A DNA stretch of 64,000 nt from an uncultured Opitutia bacterium (GTDB lineage: Bacteria; Verrucomicrobiota; Verrucomicrobiia; Opitutales; Opitutaceae): NCBI GenBank assembly GCA_903827245.1, contig CAIKHO010000086.1:56785-120784 (forward strand), read 5' to 3'. The position numbers were made by a program, and so were the translations under genes. Below, in pieces: positions 1-7,908 of this stretch. The notes beneath the pieces were generated by a model, which made no database searches, had not been told where the DNA came from, and saw only the letters and a program-made list of their open reading frames with translations. Within the stretch, counting starts at the first letter, position 1. Every line of letters starts with the position of its first letter.

Positions 1-2901
1 CTGATTGTAGGGGATGTGGGTGAACGAAATGCCAAACTTCACCGGCGTCACCGCCAGCCCGCGTTTCACGCCCGCATGCGAACGGTTCCACCCCGCCACG
101 GCCTCGCGCCGCTCCGTGAACTTTGCCTGCGCCAGCACGCCCTGCCAGCACGCCCCCAGCCGGTTGTCGCCGATCTCCTCGCCGTAATGCGTCGTGTTCG
201 TCTCTCCCGCGCCATGGTAGAGGTTCCGTTCGCGCACCGTCTCCGGGGGCAGCCCAAGCCGGCGCGCCACGCGGTCCATGATTTCCTCCATGACCAGCAT
301 GCCCTGGGGTCCGCCAAAACCGCGGAAGGCGGTGTGCGATGTCACGTTGGTCTTCGCCACCCGTCCGGTGAAGCACACCGCCGGCAGATAATAGCCGTTG
401 TCGAGGTGGAACAGGGCACGGTCGAGGATCGCCTGCGAAAGGTCGAGCGACCAGCCGCCGTCGGACACGAGCGCGACGTCCGCCGCCAGGATGCGGCCCT
501 CCCGGTCGTGCCCCACGGAAAACCGGGACCAGAACGGATGGCGCTTGCCCGTCATGGCCATGTCGACATCGCGATCGAGCTGCACCCTCACCGGCCGGCC
601 GGTCTTCATCGCGGCCAGCGCGGCCAGCGCCGCCCACGCGTTGCCCTGCGTCTCCTTGCCGCCGAACCCGCCGCCCATGCGCGGCGACTGCGTGACCACC
701 TTGTTGCGGGTGATATCCAGCACCTCGCTCACCATCGCCTGAATTTCCGAGGGATGCTGCGTCGAGGAACACACCAGCACGCAGCCATTCTCGACCGGTT
801 CGGCCCACGCGGCCTGGCTCTCGAGGTAAAAATGCTCCTGTCCGCCAAATTCAAACTCCCCTTCGAGGCGCAGCGGCGCGGCCGCCAGGACCACCGCACA
901 ATCGCCGCGCTTCATCGTGTGGGGCTCGGTATGGTAGCTTTCCTGCGCGATGGCGTCTTTCAGGCCCACGACCGGCGGCAGCGGTTCATATTCGACCTCC
1001 ACCAATGCCGCCGCGGCCCGGCACGCCCGCAGGGAATCTCCCACCACCAGCGCAATCAGCTGCCCGTGAAACAACACGTCGTCCGTCGCCAGCAGCGGCT
1101 CGTCGTGCCGCACCGGCCCCGTGTTGTTCTGCCCGGGTATGTCTTCCGCCAGCAGCACCGCCGCCACGCCGGGCGCCTGCCGCGCCTTCGTGGCATCGCG
1201 GCGCTTGATGCGCGCCCGGGCATGGGGCGCCATCACCGGCCACACGTCCAGCATCGGCCGCTGGTGTGCCAGGTCGTCCGCGTATTGCGCGCCGCCCGTC
1301 ACATGGCCCACGCCGCTCTCGTGCGTCAGCTCCCGCGAATCGTCCCCGGTGGGCCAACCCTGGCCATGCGTGAATCCGAGTTCCCCGTCCTGGGCATCGC
1401 TTTGCTCGCCCGACACAAATTTCCGCCAGAGGCCCGCCACCAGTCCGCGCCGGTACTCCGCGCCGCTGCGCACATCGTCGATCGGCTTGAATTCGGCACC
1501 CAGCGCCAGGGCCACCGCGTCGGCCGCGTCCGCCAGTTTCCGTCCTTCCAGCGCCGTCTCGGCCTGGCGCGCCCGGAGCGGCGTCGCCGCCACGCCGCCG
1601 AACGCGATGCGCGCGCGGCGCACCACGCCGCCGGCATCGCAATCCACCAGGAGCGCGGCCGCCACGATGCTGATGTCGAGCTCGCGCCGTTTCGATACCT
1701 TCAGAAAATCCACCCGCCGCACCTGCCCGGCCGCCGGGCCGCCGCGCGGCAGCAGGACCTCGCGGATGATCTCGCCAGGCCGCAGCACCGTCTGGCGATA
1801 CGCGGTGAAAAATTCCGCCAACGGCACGGTCCGCTCGCCCGCGGCCGAGGCGAGCACCAGCTCGGCATCGAGGGTTAGCAGCACCGGCGCGCTGTCGCCA
1901 ATCGGCGAGGCCGTGGCCAGGTTGCCGCCGAGCGTGGCCCGGTTGCGGATCTGCCGCGAGGCGAAGACCCGCAGCATCTTGGCCAGCGAGGGGAATTCCG
2001 CCGCCACGGCCTCCTCCACCACGGTGAGCGTCGCCGCCGCGCCGATGCGCCAGGCCGTGGGAGTCGCCTCGACCCGAGTGAGCTCCGACACCCCCTCGGT
2101 CGAGATCAGCAGCGGGAAGGCCTTGAACTTCTTGTTCAGCTCGACGCCGATCTCCGTCGCGCCCGCCACCAGCCGGGCCGTGGGCTGCGCCTGCATCAGC
2201 GCGAAAAGTTCCGGCAGCGACGTCGGCCGAAAAAACCGTTCCGCCGCGCCGGCATAATCGAGCGCCGCAGGCGCAGCCACCGGCGCCTGCAGGCGCAGCT
2301 GAAAACGATCGGCCGCCCCGGCCGTGGCGCGCTGCGCGAGGGCCGCGACCGCCGCGTCGCGAATGGGCCGGTACCCCGTGCAGCGGCAAAGATTGCCGCA
2401 CAACTGGTCGCTGATCTGCCGCGGTTCCCGGCAGTCCTTCCGATAATAGGCCTCGAACATCGAGACCACAAAGCCCGGCGTGCAATAACCGCACTGCGAT
2501 CCGTAGTGCTTCACCATCTCGCCCTGCACGGGATGCAGCCCCGCCAGCGGTGAGGCCGCCTGCCGTGAGCTTGTCGAATCGGTCGATCCCTTCCGCACCG
2601 CCAGCCCCTCAACCGTCACCACCTCGCGGCCGGCAAACATCGGCAGGAGCGCAATGCAGCTGTTGATCGCCCGGTACGTGGGTTTTCCCGCGGCGTCGCG
2701 CTCCAGCAGCGCCACCGTGCAGGCGCCGCAGTCCCCTTCGTCACAGCCGCGCTTGCTGCCCGTGTGGCCTTGCTGCCGCAGGAATTCCAGCAGCGTGGTC
2801 GTCGCCGCGGCGTTCTCGACCTTCACGGTCTCGCCGTTGAGCGTGAATTCGAAGCAGCGGGCGGCCTCCGAAGCGGCCGAGCCTGAGGAAGAACCTGTCA
2901 T
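1..2901 (-). CDS. xdh: Xanthine dehydrogenase, fused Fe-S/FAD/molybdopterin protein (C-terminus off the window)
   Basis: Oxidises hypoxanthine to xanthine and xanthine to urate in the cytoplasm. One uninterrupted frame of 967 codons runs from ATG at 2901 off the left edge. Read in order: a plant-type 2Fe-2S domain (CDEGDCGAC), a second 2Fe-2S helical domain (CGYCTPGF and CRCTGYRP), a CO-dehydrogenase-type FAD domain (GGNLATASPIGD, roughly residues 215-480), then the molybdopterin domain with RMGGGFGGKE and FRGFGGPQG. Most bacteria split this enzyme into XdhA and XdhB. Here the two are one polypeptide, as in eukaryotic XDH, with the junction near 1.3-1.4 kb. The C-terminal glutamate loop lies outside the window. 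It is the last gene visible in a co-directional purine-catabolic run and follows the ureidoglycine aminohydrolase gene across a palindromic repeat. Confidence 0.95.
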   Translation of the reverse strand, partial: MTGSSSGSAASEAARCFEFTLNGETVKVENAAATTTLLEFLRQQGHTGSKRGCDEGDCGACTVALLERDAAGKPTYRAINSCIALLPMFAGREVVTVEGLAVRKGSTDSTSSRQAASPLAGLHPVQGEMVKHYGSQCGYCTPGFVVSMFEAYYRKDCREPRQISDQLCGNLCRCTGYRPIRDAAVAALAQRATAGAADRFQLRLQAPVAAPAALDYAGAAERFFRPTSLPELFALMQAQPTARLVAGATEIGVELNKKFKAFPLLISTEGVSELTRVEATPTAWRIGAAATLTVVEEAVAAEFPSLAKMLRVFASRQIRNRATLGGNLATASPIGDSAPVLLTLDAELVLASAAGERTVPLAEFFTAYRQTVLRPGEIIREVLLPRGGPAAGQVRRVDFLKVSKRRELDISIVAAALLVDCDAGGVVRRARIAFGGVAATPLRARQAETALEGRKLADAADAVALALGAEFKPIDDVRSGAEYRRGLVAGLWRKFVSGEQSDAQDGELGFTHGQGWPTGDDSRELTHESGVGHVTGGAQYADDLAHQRPMLDVWPVMAPHARARIKRRDATKARQAPGVAAVLLAEDIPGQNNTGPVRHDEPLLATDDVLFHGQLIALVVGDSLRACRAAAALVEVEYEPLPPVVGLKDAIAQESYHTEPHTMKRGDCAVVLAAAPLRLEGEFEFGGQEHFYLESQAAWAEPVENGCVLVCSSTQHPSEIQAMVSEVLDITRNKVVTQSPRMGGGFGGKETQGNAWAALAALAAMKTGRPVRVQLDRDVDMAMTGKRHPFWSRFSVGHDREGRILAADVALVSDGGWSLDLSQAILDRALFHLDNGYYLPAVCFTGRVAKTNVTSHTAFRGFGGPQGMLVMEEIMDRVARRLGLPPETVRERNLYHGAGETNTTHYGEEIGDNRLGACWQGVLAQAKFTERREAVAGWNRSHAGVKRGLAVTPVKFGISFTHIPYNQ

Positions 2902-2974
2902 GGTAACCAGATGTCAGCAATTCCCGGACCGGGCAAACGAAACCTCAACCAACCCCTTTTCTCCTCCCGGATCA

Positions 2975-3055
2975 TTTAACCACGGATTGCACAGATAACC
3001 CTGATAAGATCCAGATCCTCCGGTATCCTTGCCCATCCGTGTAATCTGTGGCGAA
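2975..3055. repeat. Intergenic palindrome, family A (first copy)
   Basis: The arms read TTTAACCACGGATTGCACAG at the left and CCATCCGTGTAATCTGTGGC at the right (about 3033-3052), an imperfect inverted repeat around a loop of about 35 nt. The same words recur at 3824-3992 and 5376-5564. It fills the gap between the ureidoglycine aminohydrolase stop and the xdh start. Confidence 0.8.
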
Positions 3056-3068
3056 AAAAATCCGATTC

Positions 3069-3812
3069 TCACAGCGCCGGCCGGTTCACGTCCTTGTAGT
3101 AAAGGTAGCTCGACGGTGTCCGGCCCTTCGCGACGAACCACTGCGGACAGTACGGCGCCATCCAGATCACGTCGCCCGCAGTGACCCGGTACCTCGCCTC
3201 CTCCAGGCGGTAAATTCCCTGCCCCGTCAGCATCAGGAGTCCGTGCTCCATGATGTGCGTTTCGACGAACGGCAGCGTCGCACCCGGCTGGTAGGTAAAG
3301 ATGTTCATCGCCAGGTCGAACGCCGGGACGTCGGGCAAAAGCACCTGCAGGACTGCGTTGGGGTCGCCGAGGAAGGGCTGGCCTATTACCTCCGAGGCAT
3401 GGCCGACCATTGCCTTCGGCATTGCAACGCCGGCGAGCGGCGTGAATTTTTTCTGGAAGAGTGTTACACGCGTGCCAGGAACGGGCGCGGCGATTGACCA
3501 AGCCTGGCCCGCCGGCGAAAAGAAAAAGCTCCCGGCTTCGCAGCGCTGTTTGTTTCGGCCAATCGTGAGCGTGCCGCCGCCGGTTTCGAAATACCCGGCG
3601 GTCTCAATCCCGTTGGCTGGCAGAGCGGCGCGCCCGTCAGCTTCAAACGTCACCAGCACCTGTGCGAACTTCGCCCCCATCGCCTCTGAGATGAGGATGA
3701 TCGTCGCGGCATCCGTGATGCCCGGCACGTTGCTCTTCACGTGACCGTCCGGCGAGATCAACGCGTGCCGGATGCCAATATGGGTGCGGGTCTGGCCGAG
3801 ATGGGGACTCAT
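3069..3812 (-). CDS. allE: (S)-ureidoglycine aminohydrolase, bicupin
   Basis: Releases ammonia from (S)-ureidoglycine, the product of allantoate amidohydrolase, to give (S)-ureidoglycolate. The 247-aa length and two cupin halves fit the YlbA/AllE/UGlyAH family. The C-terminal cupin has the probable Mn(II) ligands in PFVETHIMEHGLLML, followed by YRVTAGDVIWMAPYCPQWF and YLYYKDVNRP near the end. The start at 3812 is chosen because AAAGGA lies about 8 nt upstream; an in-frame GTG at 3833 falls inside the neighbouring repeat. It sits directly downstream of the allantoinase gene, as expected for this pathway. Confidence 0.9.
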   Translation of the reverse strand: MSPHLGQTRTHIGIRHALISPDGHVKSNVPGITDAATIILISEAMGAKFAQVLVTFEADGRAALPANGIETAGYFETGGGTLTIGRNKQRCEAGSFFFSPAGQAWSIAAPVPGTRVTLFQKKFTPLAGVAMPKAMVGHASEVIGQPFLGDPNAVLQVLLPDVPAFDLAMNIFTYQPGATLPFVETHIMEHGLLMLTGQGIYRLEEARYRVTAGDVIWMAPYCPQWFVAKGRTPSSYLYYKDVNRPAL

Positions 3813-3823
3813 AAAATAAAATC

Positions 3824-3992
3824 CTTTAACCACGGATTACACGGATGGGCACGGATAAAAATCCCGATCCCAAATCCCGATCGTTTTACAGGAGGTAACG
3901 GAGGAAACAGAGATTCGATCCTGCGCCTTCTCCGTTCTCTCCGTTACCTCCTGTAAAATGGCTCGATGGTCTATGATCCCCCATCCGTGGTC
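3824..3992. repeat. Composite palindrome: family D nested inside family A
   Basis: The outer left arm (TTTAACCACGGATTACACGG, from 3824) and an outer right remnant (CCATCCGTGGTC, about 3981) bracket an inner inverted repeat. The inner arms are TTTTACAGGAGGTAACGGAG (about 3884-3903) and CTCCGTTACCTCCTGTAAAA (about 3939-3958), complementary over their whole length. The same nesting is seen again at 5376-5564. The element begins about 12 nt upstream of the aminohydrolase start codon and ends close to the allantoinase stop. Confidence 0.8.
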
Positions 3993-4006
3993 AAAAATCA
4001 GCGATC

Positions 4007-5368
4007 TTATGCCGGCCGGAGGAATTGCCCTTTCGGCGCCGGGCTGGCCAGCCGCCCTTCGCTCCAGGCGGCACAACCGCGGACAAACGTGTGCGTCACA
4101 CGCACCCGGCTGCGGCGTCCGATATACGGACTGATCCGATGGCGGGTCCACAGCTCGTCGGCACTGATCTCCCGTTCCTTGCCGAAGGCGAGCAGCGAGA
4201 AATCGGCGTCGCGCCCCTCTGCAATCAGGCCCTTGCGTTCGCCCAGCCGGAAGCGGCGCGCGACATTGCGCGCCAGCACCGCGGCGAGCAGCGGCAGATC
4301 CTTGTCCGCCGTCGCCGCCACCTCGGAAAACATCAGCTCGAACCCATGCTGGCAGCCGCCGATGCCGCCCCAAAGCTCGAAAAAGTCCTTGGACGTCTTC
4401 ATCTCCGGCGGTGCCGGCGAATGGTCGGAACCGACGGTCTGGATTTCGCCGGCGCGCAGCTCCTGCCAGAGCGAGATCCGTCGCTTCTCGTCGCGGATCG
4501 GCGGGGCGCACTTGGCCGGCGCGCCCAGACGGACGACATCCTTGTCGTTCAAGAGCAGATAATGCGGGCAGGTCTCGGCCGTGACATCGACGCGCTGCGC
4601 CCGCGCCTCGGTGATGAGCGCGATGCCCTCGGGACTGCTCACATGCACGATGTGCAGCGCGCAACCCGTCTCACCCGCCAGTTCCAGCGCCGTGCGGATC
4701 GCCGCCAGCTCCACCTCGACCGGGCGCGAATCGAGCCAGGCCCGGGCATTGATGCGTCCCTTGGCCTTTTGCTCCGCGGTGAACTTGGCCGCGAGAGCGT
4801 CGTCCTCGGCATGAACCGCGACCAGCATTCCGAGCTTGGCCGCCCGCTTCATGCCCTCGCGCAGTGCAGCGGCGTCCACCCGCGGGAAACTGTCGATCCC
4901 GCTGTTGCACATGAAGGCCTTCAGTCCGACCGCCCCGGCGTCGCGCAGGCCGGCGAGCTTGTCCATGTTGCCGGGCACGAGCCCGCCCCAGAGTGCAAAG
5001 TCCACGCACGATTTTTCCTCCGCCAGTGCCCGCTTCTCGCGGAGCCGCGCGGCGTCGAGCACCGGCGGCTCGGAGTTCAGCGGCATGTCGAAGAATGCCG
5101 TGCCGCCGCCCGCCGCCAGGGCGGCCGATCCGGTGGCCAGCCCTTCCCAGTCGGCCCGGCCCGGCTCGTTGAAATGCACGTGGGCATCGATTATGCCCGG
5201 AAAGACATAGCTCCCCTTGGCGTCGAGCACCGCCTCGGTGGCGTCCGTGATCTTCGGCGCGATCTTGACGATGCGCCCGAGCGCCACGGCTAAATCGGCG
5301 CGGAGCACGCCCTCGGGCGTGACCAGACGCCCGTTGCGTACCACAAGTTCAAGCCGGCTGTTATTCAT
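4007..5368 (-). CDS. allB: Allantoinase
   Basis: Hydrolyses (S)-allantoin to allantoate. The 453-aa amidohydrolase has the metal-binding DAHVHFNEPGR near residue 62, the typical allantoinase stretch with FFDMPLNSEPP, a VHAEDD segment, HIVHVSS and a QTVGSDHSPAPPEMK segment carrying the last metal-ligand Asp. A catalytic-lysine region (LKAFMCNSG) precedes the carboxylate ligands. Length and motif order match the cyclic amidohydrolase family. ATG at 5368 lies only a few bases from the family A/D composite repeat, and no strong Shine-Dalgarno is visible. It lies between the allantoate amidohydrolase and ureidoglycine aminohydrolase genes on the same strand. Confidence 0.95.
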   Translation of the reverse strand: MNNSRLELVVRNGRLVTPEGVLRADLAVALGRIVKIAPKITDATEAVLDAKGSYVFPGIIDAHVHFNEPGRADWEGLATGSAALAAGGGTAFFDMPLNSEPPVLDAARLREKRALAEEKSCVDFALWGGLVPGNMDKLAGLRDAGAVGLKAFMCNSGIDSFPRVDAAALREGMKRAAKLGMLVAVHAEDDALAAKFTAEQKAKGRINARAWLDSRPVEVELAAIRTALELAGETGCALHIVHVSSPEGIALITEARAQRVDVTAETCPHYLLLNDKDVVRLGAPAKCAPPIRDEKRRISLWQELRAGEIQTVGSDHSPAPPEMKTSKDFFELWGGIGGCQHGFELMFSEVAATADKDLPLLAAVLARNVARRFRLGERKGLIAEGRDADFSLLAFGKEREISADELWTRHRISPYIGRRSRVRVTHTFVRGCAAWSEGRLASPAPKGQFLRPA

Positions 5369-5375
5369 CGAATTT

Positions 5376-5564
5376 TTTTAGCCACAGATTGCACAGATGG
5401 ACACTGATAAGAAGCACAGGTCTCAAAACGGGTTTACCGAAGGCAATGGAGAGAACGAAGCAGACAAAGGACCGGCTCTTCGTTTCCTCCGTTACCTTCT
5501 GTTAAAATGGTTCGATGTTTGGGATCCGCAATCCGTGCCCATCCGTGTGATCTGTGGCCAAAAT
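5376..5564. repeat. Composite palindrome: family D nested inside family A (second composite)
   Basis: The outer arms are GCCACAGATTGCACAGATGG (about 5380-5399) and CCATCCGTGTGATCTGTGGC (about 5539-5558). The inner arms begin GTTTACCGAAGGCAATGGAG (about 5431) and end CTCCGTTACCTTCTGTTAAA (about 5487-5507), a degraded copy of the inner repeat at 3884-3959. Having the same two-layer structure twice within 2 kb argues that it is a unit rather than chance. Confidence 0.8.
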
Positions 5565-5565
5565 T

Positions 5566-6828
5566 TCAGGTTTCGGTACGTTTCGCCAGGCGCTCAAGAA
5601 AATCCACCACCACCCGCAGCGCGGTTTCCAGGTCGGCCGGCGAGGCGTATTCGTCGGGGTGGTGGCTCAGGCCGCCGCGGCAGCGGACGAAGAGCATCGC
5701 GACGGGTGTCAGGGTGGACATGACCACCGCGTCGTGGCCGGCTCCGCTGACCAGCGCCAGGCTGCGCCCCTGCATGGCCCGCACGCTTTGCGCGAGCAAG
5801 GAGGTCAGCCGCGGCGCGCAGGCGACCGCGCGGTGATCCATCGTCGGCTGCCACCGCACGGTGAGCCCGCGCCGCCGCGCGATCCGCCGCGCCAGCGCCA
5901 GCAGGCGGGTCCGCGCCTCGTGGCACTTCGCGTCGAGCGGATGCCGCACATCGAGGGAAAGCACGGTCTCGCCGGGAATGACGTTGGCCGCCCCGGCGAC
6001 GACCGAGATCGTGCCCACGGTGGCGACCAGCTGCGGCTGGCGGCGCGCGAAGGCCTCCGCGGCCAGCACGAATTCAGCGGCCCCGGCGAGCGCGTCGCGC
6101 CGCAGCCGCATGGGGGTCGTGCCGGCGTGCCCCGCCTTGCCCCGGAAGGTCAGCCGGCCGCGGATCTGGCAGGCGATGGCCGACACCACGCCCACCGGCA
6201 GCTTTTCCGACTCGAGCACCGGGCCCTGCTCGATGTGAACCTCGAGGTAACCCAGCACGTCACGCGGGGCGTGAACGCGGGCCGGCGGCGCGAATTTCTT
6301 CCCGGTCCCCGTGTGCGCCTCGATCACGGCGCGCAGCGTGTTGCCGCGGGCGTCGCGTAAATCCAAGTCACCCACCCGCAACCGCCCGGTGTAAGCCTTG
6401 CTGCCCAGGTAGGCGCCGGAAAAGCGCACCGCCTCCTCCTCCGAAAAACCCAGGACCTCGACGGCGAAGGGCAGCGCCACACCGCGCCGGCGCAGCTCGG
6501 CCAGCGCCACGATCGGGAGCAGCACCCCGAGCGGACCGTCGAACCGGCCTGCATTGCGGACGGTATCGAGATGCGAGCCGAGCAGGAAGGTCCTGGCCCC
6601 GGACCGGGCCGATTCCGCCCGGCCGATGAGGTTGCCCGTCTCATCCTCGCGCACCGCCAGCCCGGCCTCCTTCATCCAGCCGCCCACGAGCGCGTTGGCC
6701 CGCTCCATCGCCGGCGAGAGGAACGTGCGGGTGAGCCGGTCGGGCTCGTCCGAGACCCGGCCAAGCTGGTCCAGCCGGCGGGCCAGCAACGCGGCCGCCT
6801 GCGTCAGCGCATCGGGTTTCGCACGCAT
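5566..6828 (-). CDS. allC: Allantoate amidohydrolase (M20 family)
   Basis: Hydrolyses allantoate to ureidoglycine, ammonia and CO2. The 420-aa protein is an M20 amidase/carbamoylase. It has a metal-binding HLDTVRNAGRFDGPLG segment, the EEEAVRFSG acidic pair, HIEQGPVLE, and the dimerisation-lid motif GKAGHAGTTPM followed by the catalytic-domain SGAGHDA. The start at 6828 overlaps the stop of uraH by one base (TGATG), which implies translational coupling. Related enzymes act on ureidoglycolate or N-carbamoyl amino acids. The neighbouring allantoinase and aminohydrolase genes favour allantoate as substrate. Confidence 0.9.
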   Translation of the reverse strand: MRAKPDALTQAAALLARRLDQLGRVSDEPDRLTRTFLSPAMERANALVGGWMKEAGLAVREDETGNLIGRAESARSGARTFLLGSHLDTVRNAGRFDGPLGVLLPIVALAELRRRGVALPFAVEVLGFSEEEAVRFSGAYLGSKAYTGRLRVGDLDLRDARGNTLRAVIEAHTGTGKKFAPPARVHAPRDVLGYLEVHIEQGPVLESEKLPVGVVSAIACQIRGRLTFRGKAGHAGTTPMRLRRDALAGAAEFVLAAEAFARRQPQLVATVGTISVVAGAANVIPGETVLSLDVRHPLDAKCHEARTRLLALARRIARRRGLTVRWQPTMDHRAVACAPRLTSLLAQSVRAMQGRSLALVSGAGHDAVVMSTLTPVAMLFVRCRGGLSHHPDEYASPADLETALRVVVDFLERLAKRTET

Positions 6829-7172
6829 CAGCTTCCGCGGTAGGTGCTGTACGCCCACGGCGTGACCAGCAGCGGGACATGATAGGAGCCGTTCACATCG
6901 GTGATCCCGAAGCGCACGGGCACGCGATCGAGAAACGTGCATTCCACGCCGCGGACGGAAAAATATTCCTTCACCCGGAACACCAGTTCGTAGGTGCCGG
7001 TTGCCATGTCTGCGGTCGCAAGCAAGGGCGCGTCGGTGCGGCCGTCGGCGTTCGTCACGACCGTCTTGAGCAGCACCGGCTTCGGGTCGTGTCGCCAGAG
7101 TTCGATGGACAACCCGGCGGCTGGCTTGCCAAGCGTAAGGTCGAGGACGTGGGTGCTGAGTTTGGCGGGCAT
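6828..7172 (-). CDS. uraH: 5-hydroxyisourate hydrolase (transthyretin-like)
   Basis: Hydrolyses 5-hydroxyisourate to OHCU after urate oxidation. The 114-aa protein starts [20 protein letters not shown], carries the conserved N-terminal histidine, and ends with the diagnostic YRGS tetrapeptide that distinguishes HIU hydrolases from true transthyretins. ATG at 7172 is preferred because it gives the usual family N-terminus; the frame extends upstream only into repeat sequence. Its stop overlaps the allC start (TGATG). The urate oxidase that should feed it is not in the window. Confidence 0.95.
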   Translation of the reverse strand: MPAKLSTHVLDLTLGKPAAGLSIELWRHDPKPVLLKTVVTNADGRTDAPLLATADMATGTYELVFRVKEYFSVRGVECTFLDRVPVRFGITDVNGSYHVPLLVTPWAYSTYRGS

Positions 7173-7182
7173 GACGAAAAAA

Positions 7183-7262
7183 ATGTTCACCACGAAATAC
7201 ACGAAACATACGAAATGGGGAGTGATTTTCCTCTTTCGTGTATTTGGTGTGTCTCTTGGTGC
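7183..7262. repeat. Intergenic palindrome, family C (first copy)
   Basis: Left arm TTCACCACGAAATACACGAA (from about 7186); right arm TTTCGTGTATTTGGTGTGTC (from about 7234), continuing TCTTGGTG. It occupies the uraD-uraH gap, close to the uraH start codon. A related element lies upstream of pdxA at 22866-23010. Confidence 0.8.
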
Positions 7263-7263
7263 C

Positions 7264-7803
7264 TCAGGTCTTCAGGACATCCTGCAGCCGGAGCCCGGCG
7301 ATTTTTTCGATCTCGGCGAGCGCGGCGGCGTGCTCCTGTTCGGGCGTGTTTGAAATCCTTGTCTGCATTGCGGACAGAATTGCGGCCCGGGCGTTGAGCC
7401 GGGCACAAATGATGAAGGGAAAGCCGAAGCGCGCGCGATAGGCGTCGTTCAACTTCTGGAACGCGCCAAATTCATCCGCGCCCATTCCCGTCAGGCCCGC
7501 ACTCGCCTGTTCACGGGTGGATTCCGCCGTGAGTTTTCCCGCAAGGGCGAGCCGTCCCGCCAGATCGGGGTGGGCCCGGATCAACGCGAGCTGCCGCTCG
7601 CGCGAGGCACCGCGCATGGTCGCACAAAGTTCAGCCTGCAGCTGCGCGGCCTCGCGAAAGGGGCCTGCTTCGCCAAGGCTACTCAGGCCAAGCCGCCGGT
7701 CCCACGTCTCCTCCGCCACCCAGGGGGAATGTTCGAACAGCCCGCCCAGCACCGCGGTGAACGCGGCCCGGTCCATTTCATTGATCTCAGCCAGCGTGGG
7801 CAT
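7264..7803 (-). CDS. uraD: OHCU decarboxylase
   Basis: Decarboxylates 2-oxo-4-hydroxy-4-carboxy-5-ureidoimidazoline to (S)-allantoin. The 179-aa protein shows the family segments [23 protein letters not shown] (the catalytic His is in AHPDL) and [11 protein letters not shown]. The start [12 protein letters not shown] (7803) matches the family; a TTG at 7827 in the same frame is possible but adds a non-conserved stretch. It is the first gene of the co-directional uraD-uraH-allC set and lies downstream of malate synthase. Confidence 0.93.
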   Translation of the reverse strand: MPTLAEINEMDRAAFTAVLGGLFEHSPWVAEETWDRRLGLSSLGEAGPFREAAQLQAELCATMRGASRERQLALIRAHPDLAGRLALAGKLTAESTREQASAGLTGMGADEFGAFQKLNDAYRARFGFPFIICARLNARAAILSAMQTRISNTPEQEHAAALAEIEKIAGLRLQDVLKT

Positions 7804-7823
7804 GCGTGCAGGAAGGGATCGGA

Positions 7824-7862
7824 CCAATTACAAATTCCCAACTCCCAATTCCCCACGGCCCC
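7824..7862. repeat. Short repeat-like word run upstream of uraD
   Basis: The stretch contains CAATTACAAATTCCCAACTC followed by CCAATTCCCC, a low-complexity run of ATTCCCAA-like words. It resembles the other word-like intergenic repeats here but has no clear partner arm. The 7804-7908 gap holds nothing else recognisable. Confidence 0.35.
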
Positions 7863-7908
7863 GTGAGCAGCAGGCAACCAGTATTTGGTCGAAGATCATT
7901 CGGAGCCC

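Noticed and set aside
16..1878. Long plus-strand open frame of 620 codons opposite xdh
   Set aside because: Its sequence is Arg/His/Pro-rich with no family signature. The minus-strand frame covering it has complete xanthine dehydrogenase motifs, so it is an antisense shadow of G+C-rich coding DNA.
6829..7209. Upstream extension of the allantoate amidohydrolase frame
   Set aside because: It overlaps uraH in another frame and lacks M20 similarity; the TGATG junction fixes the start at 6828.
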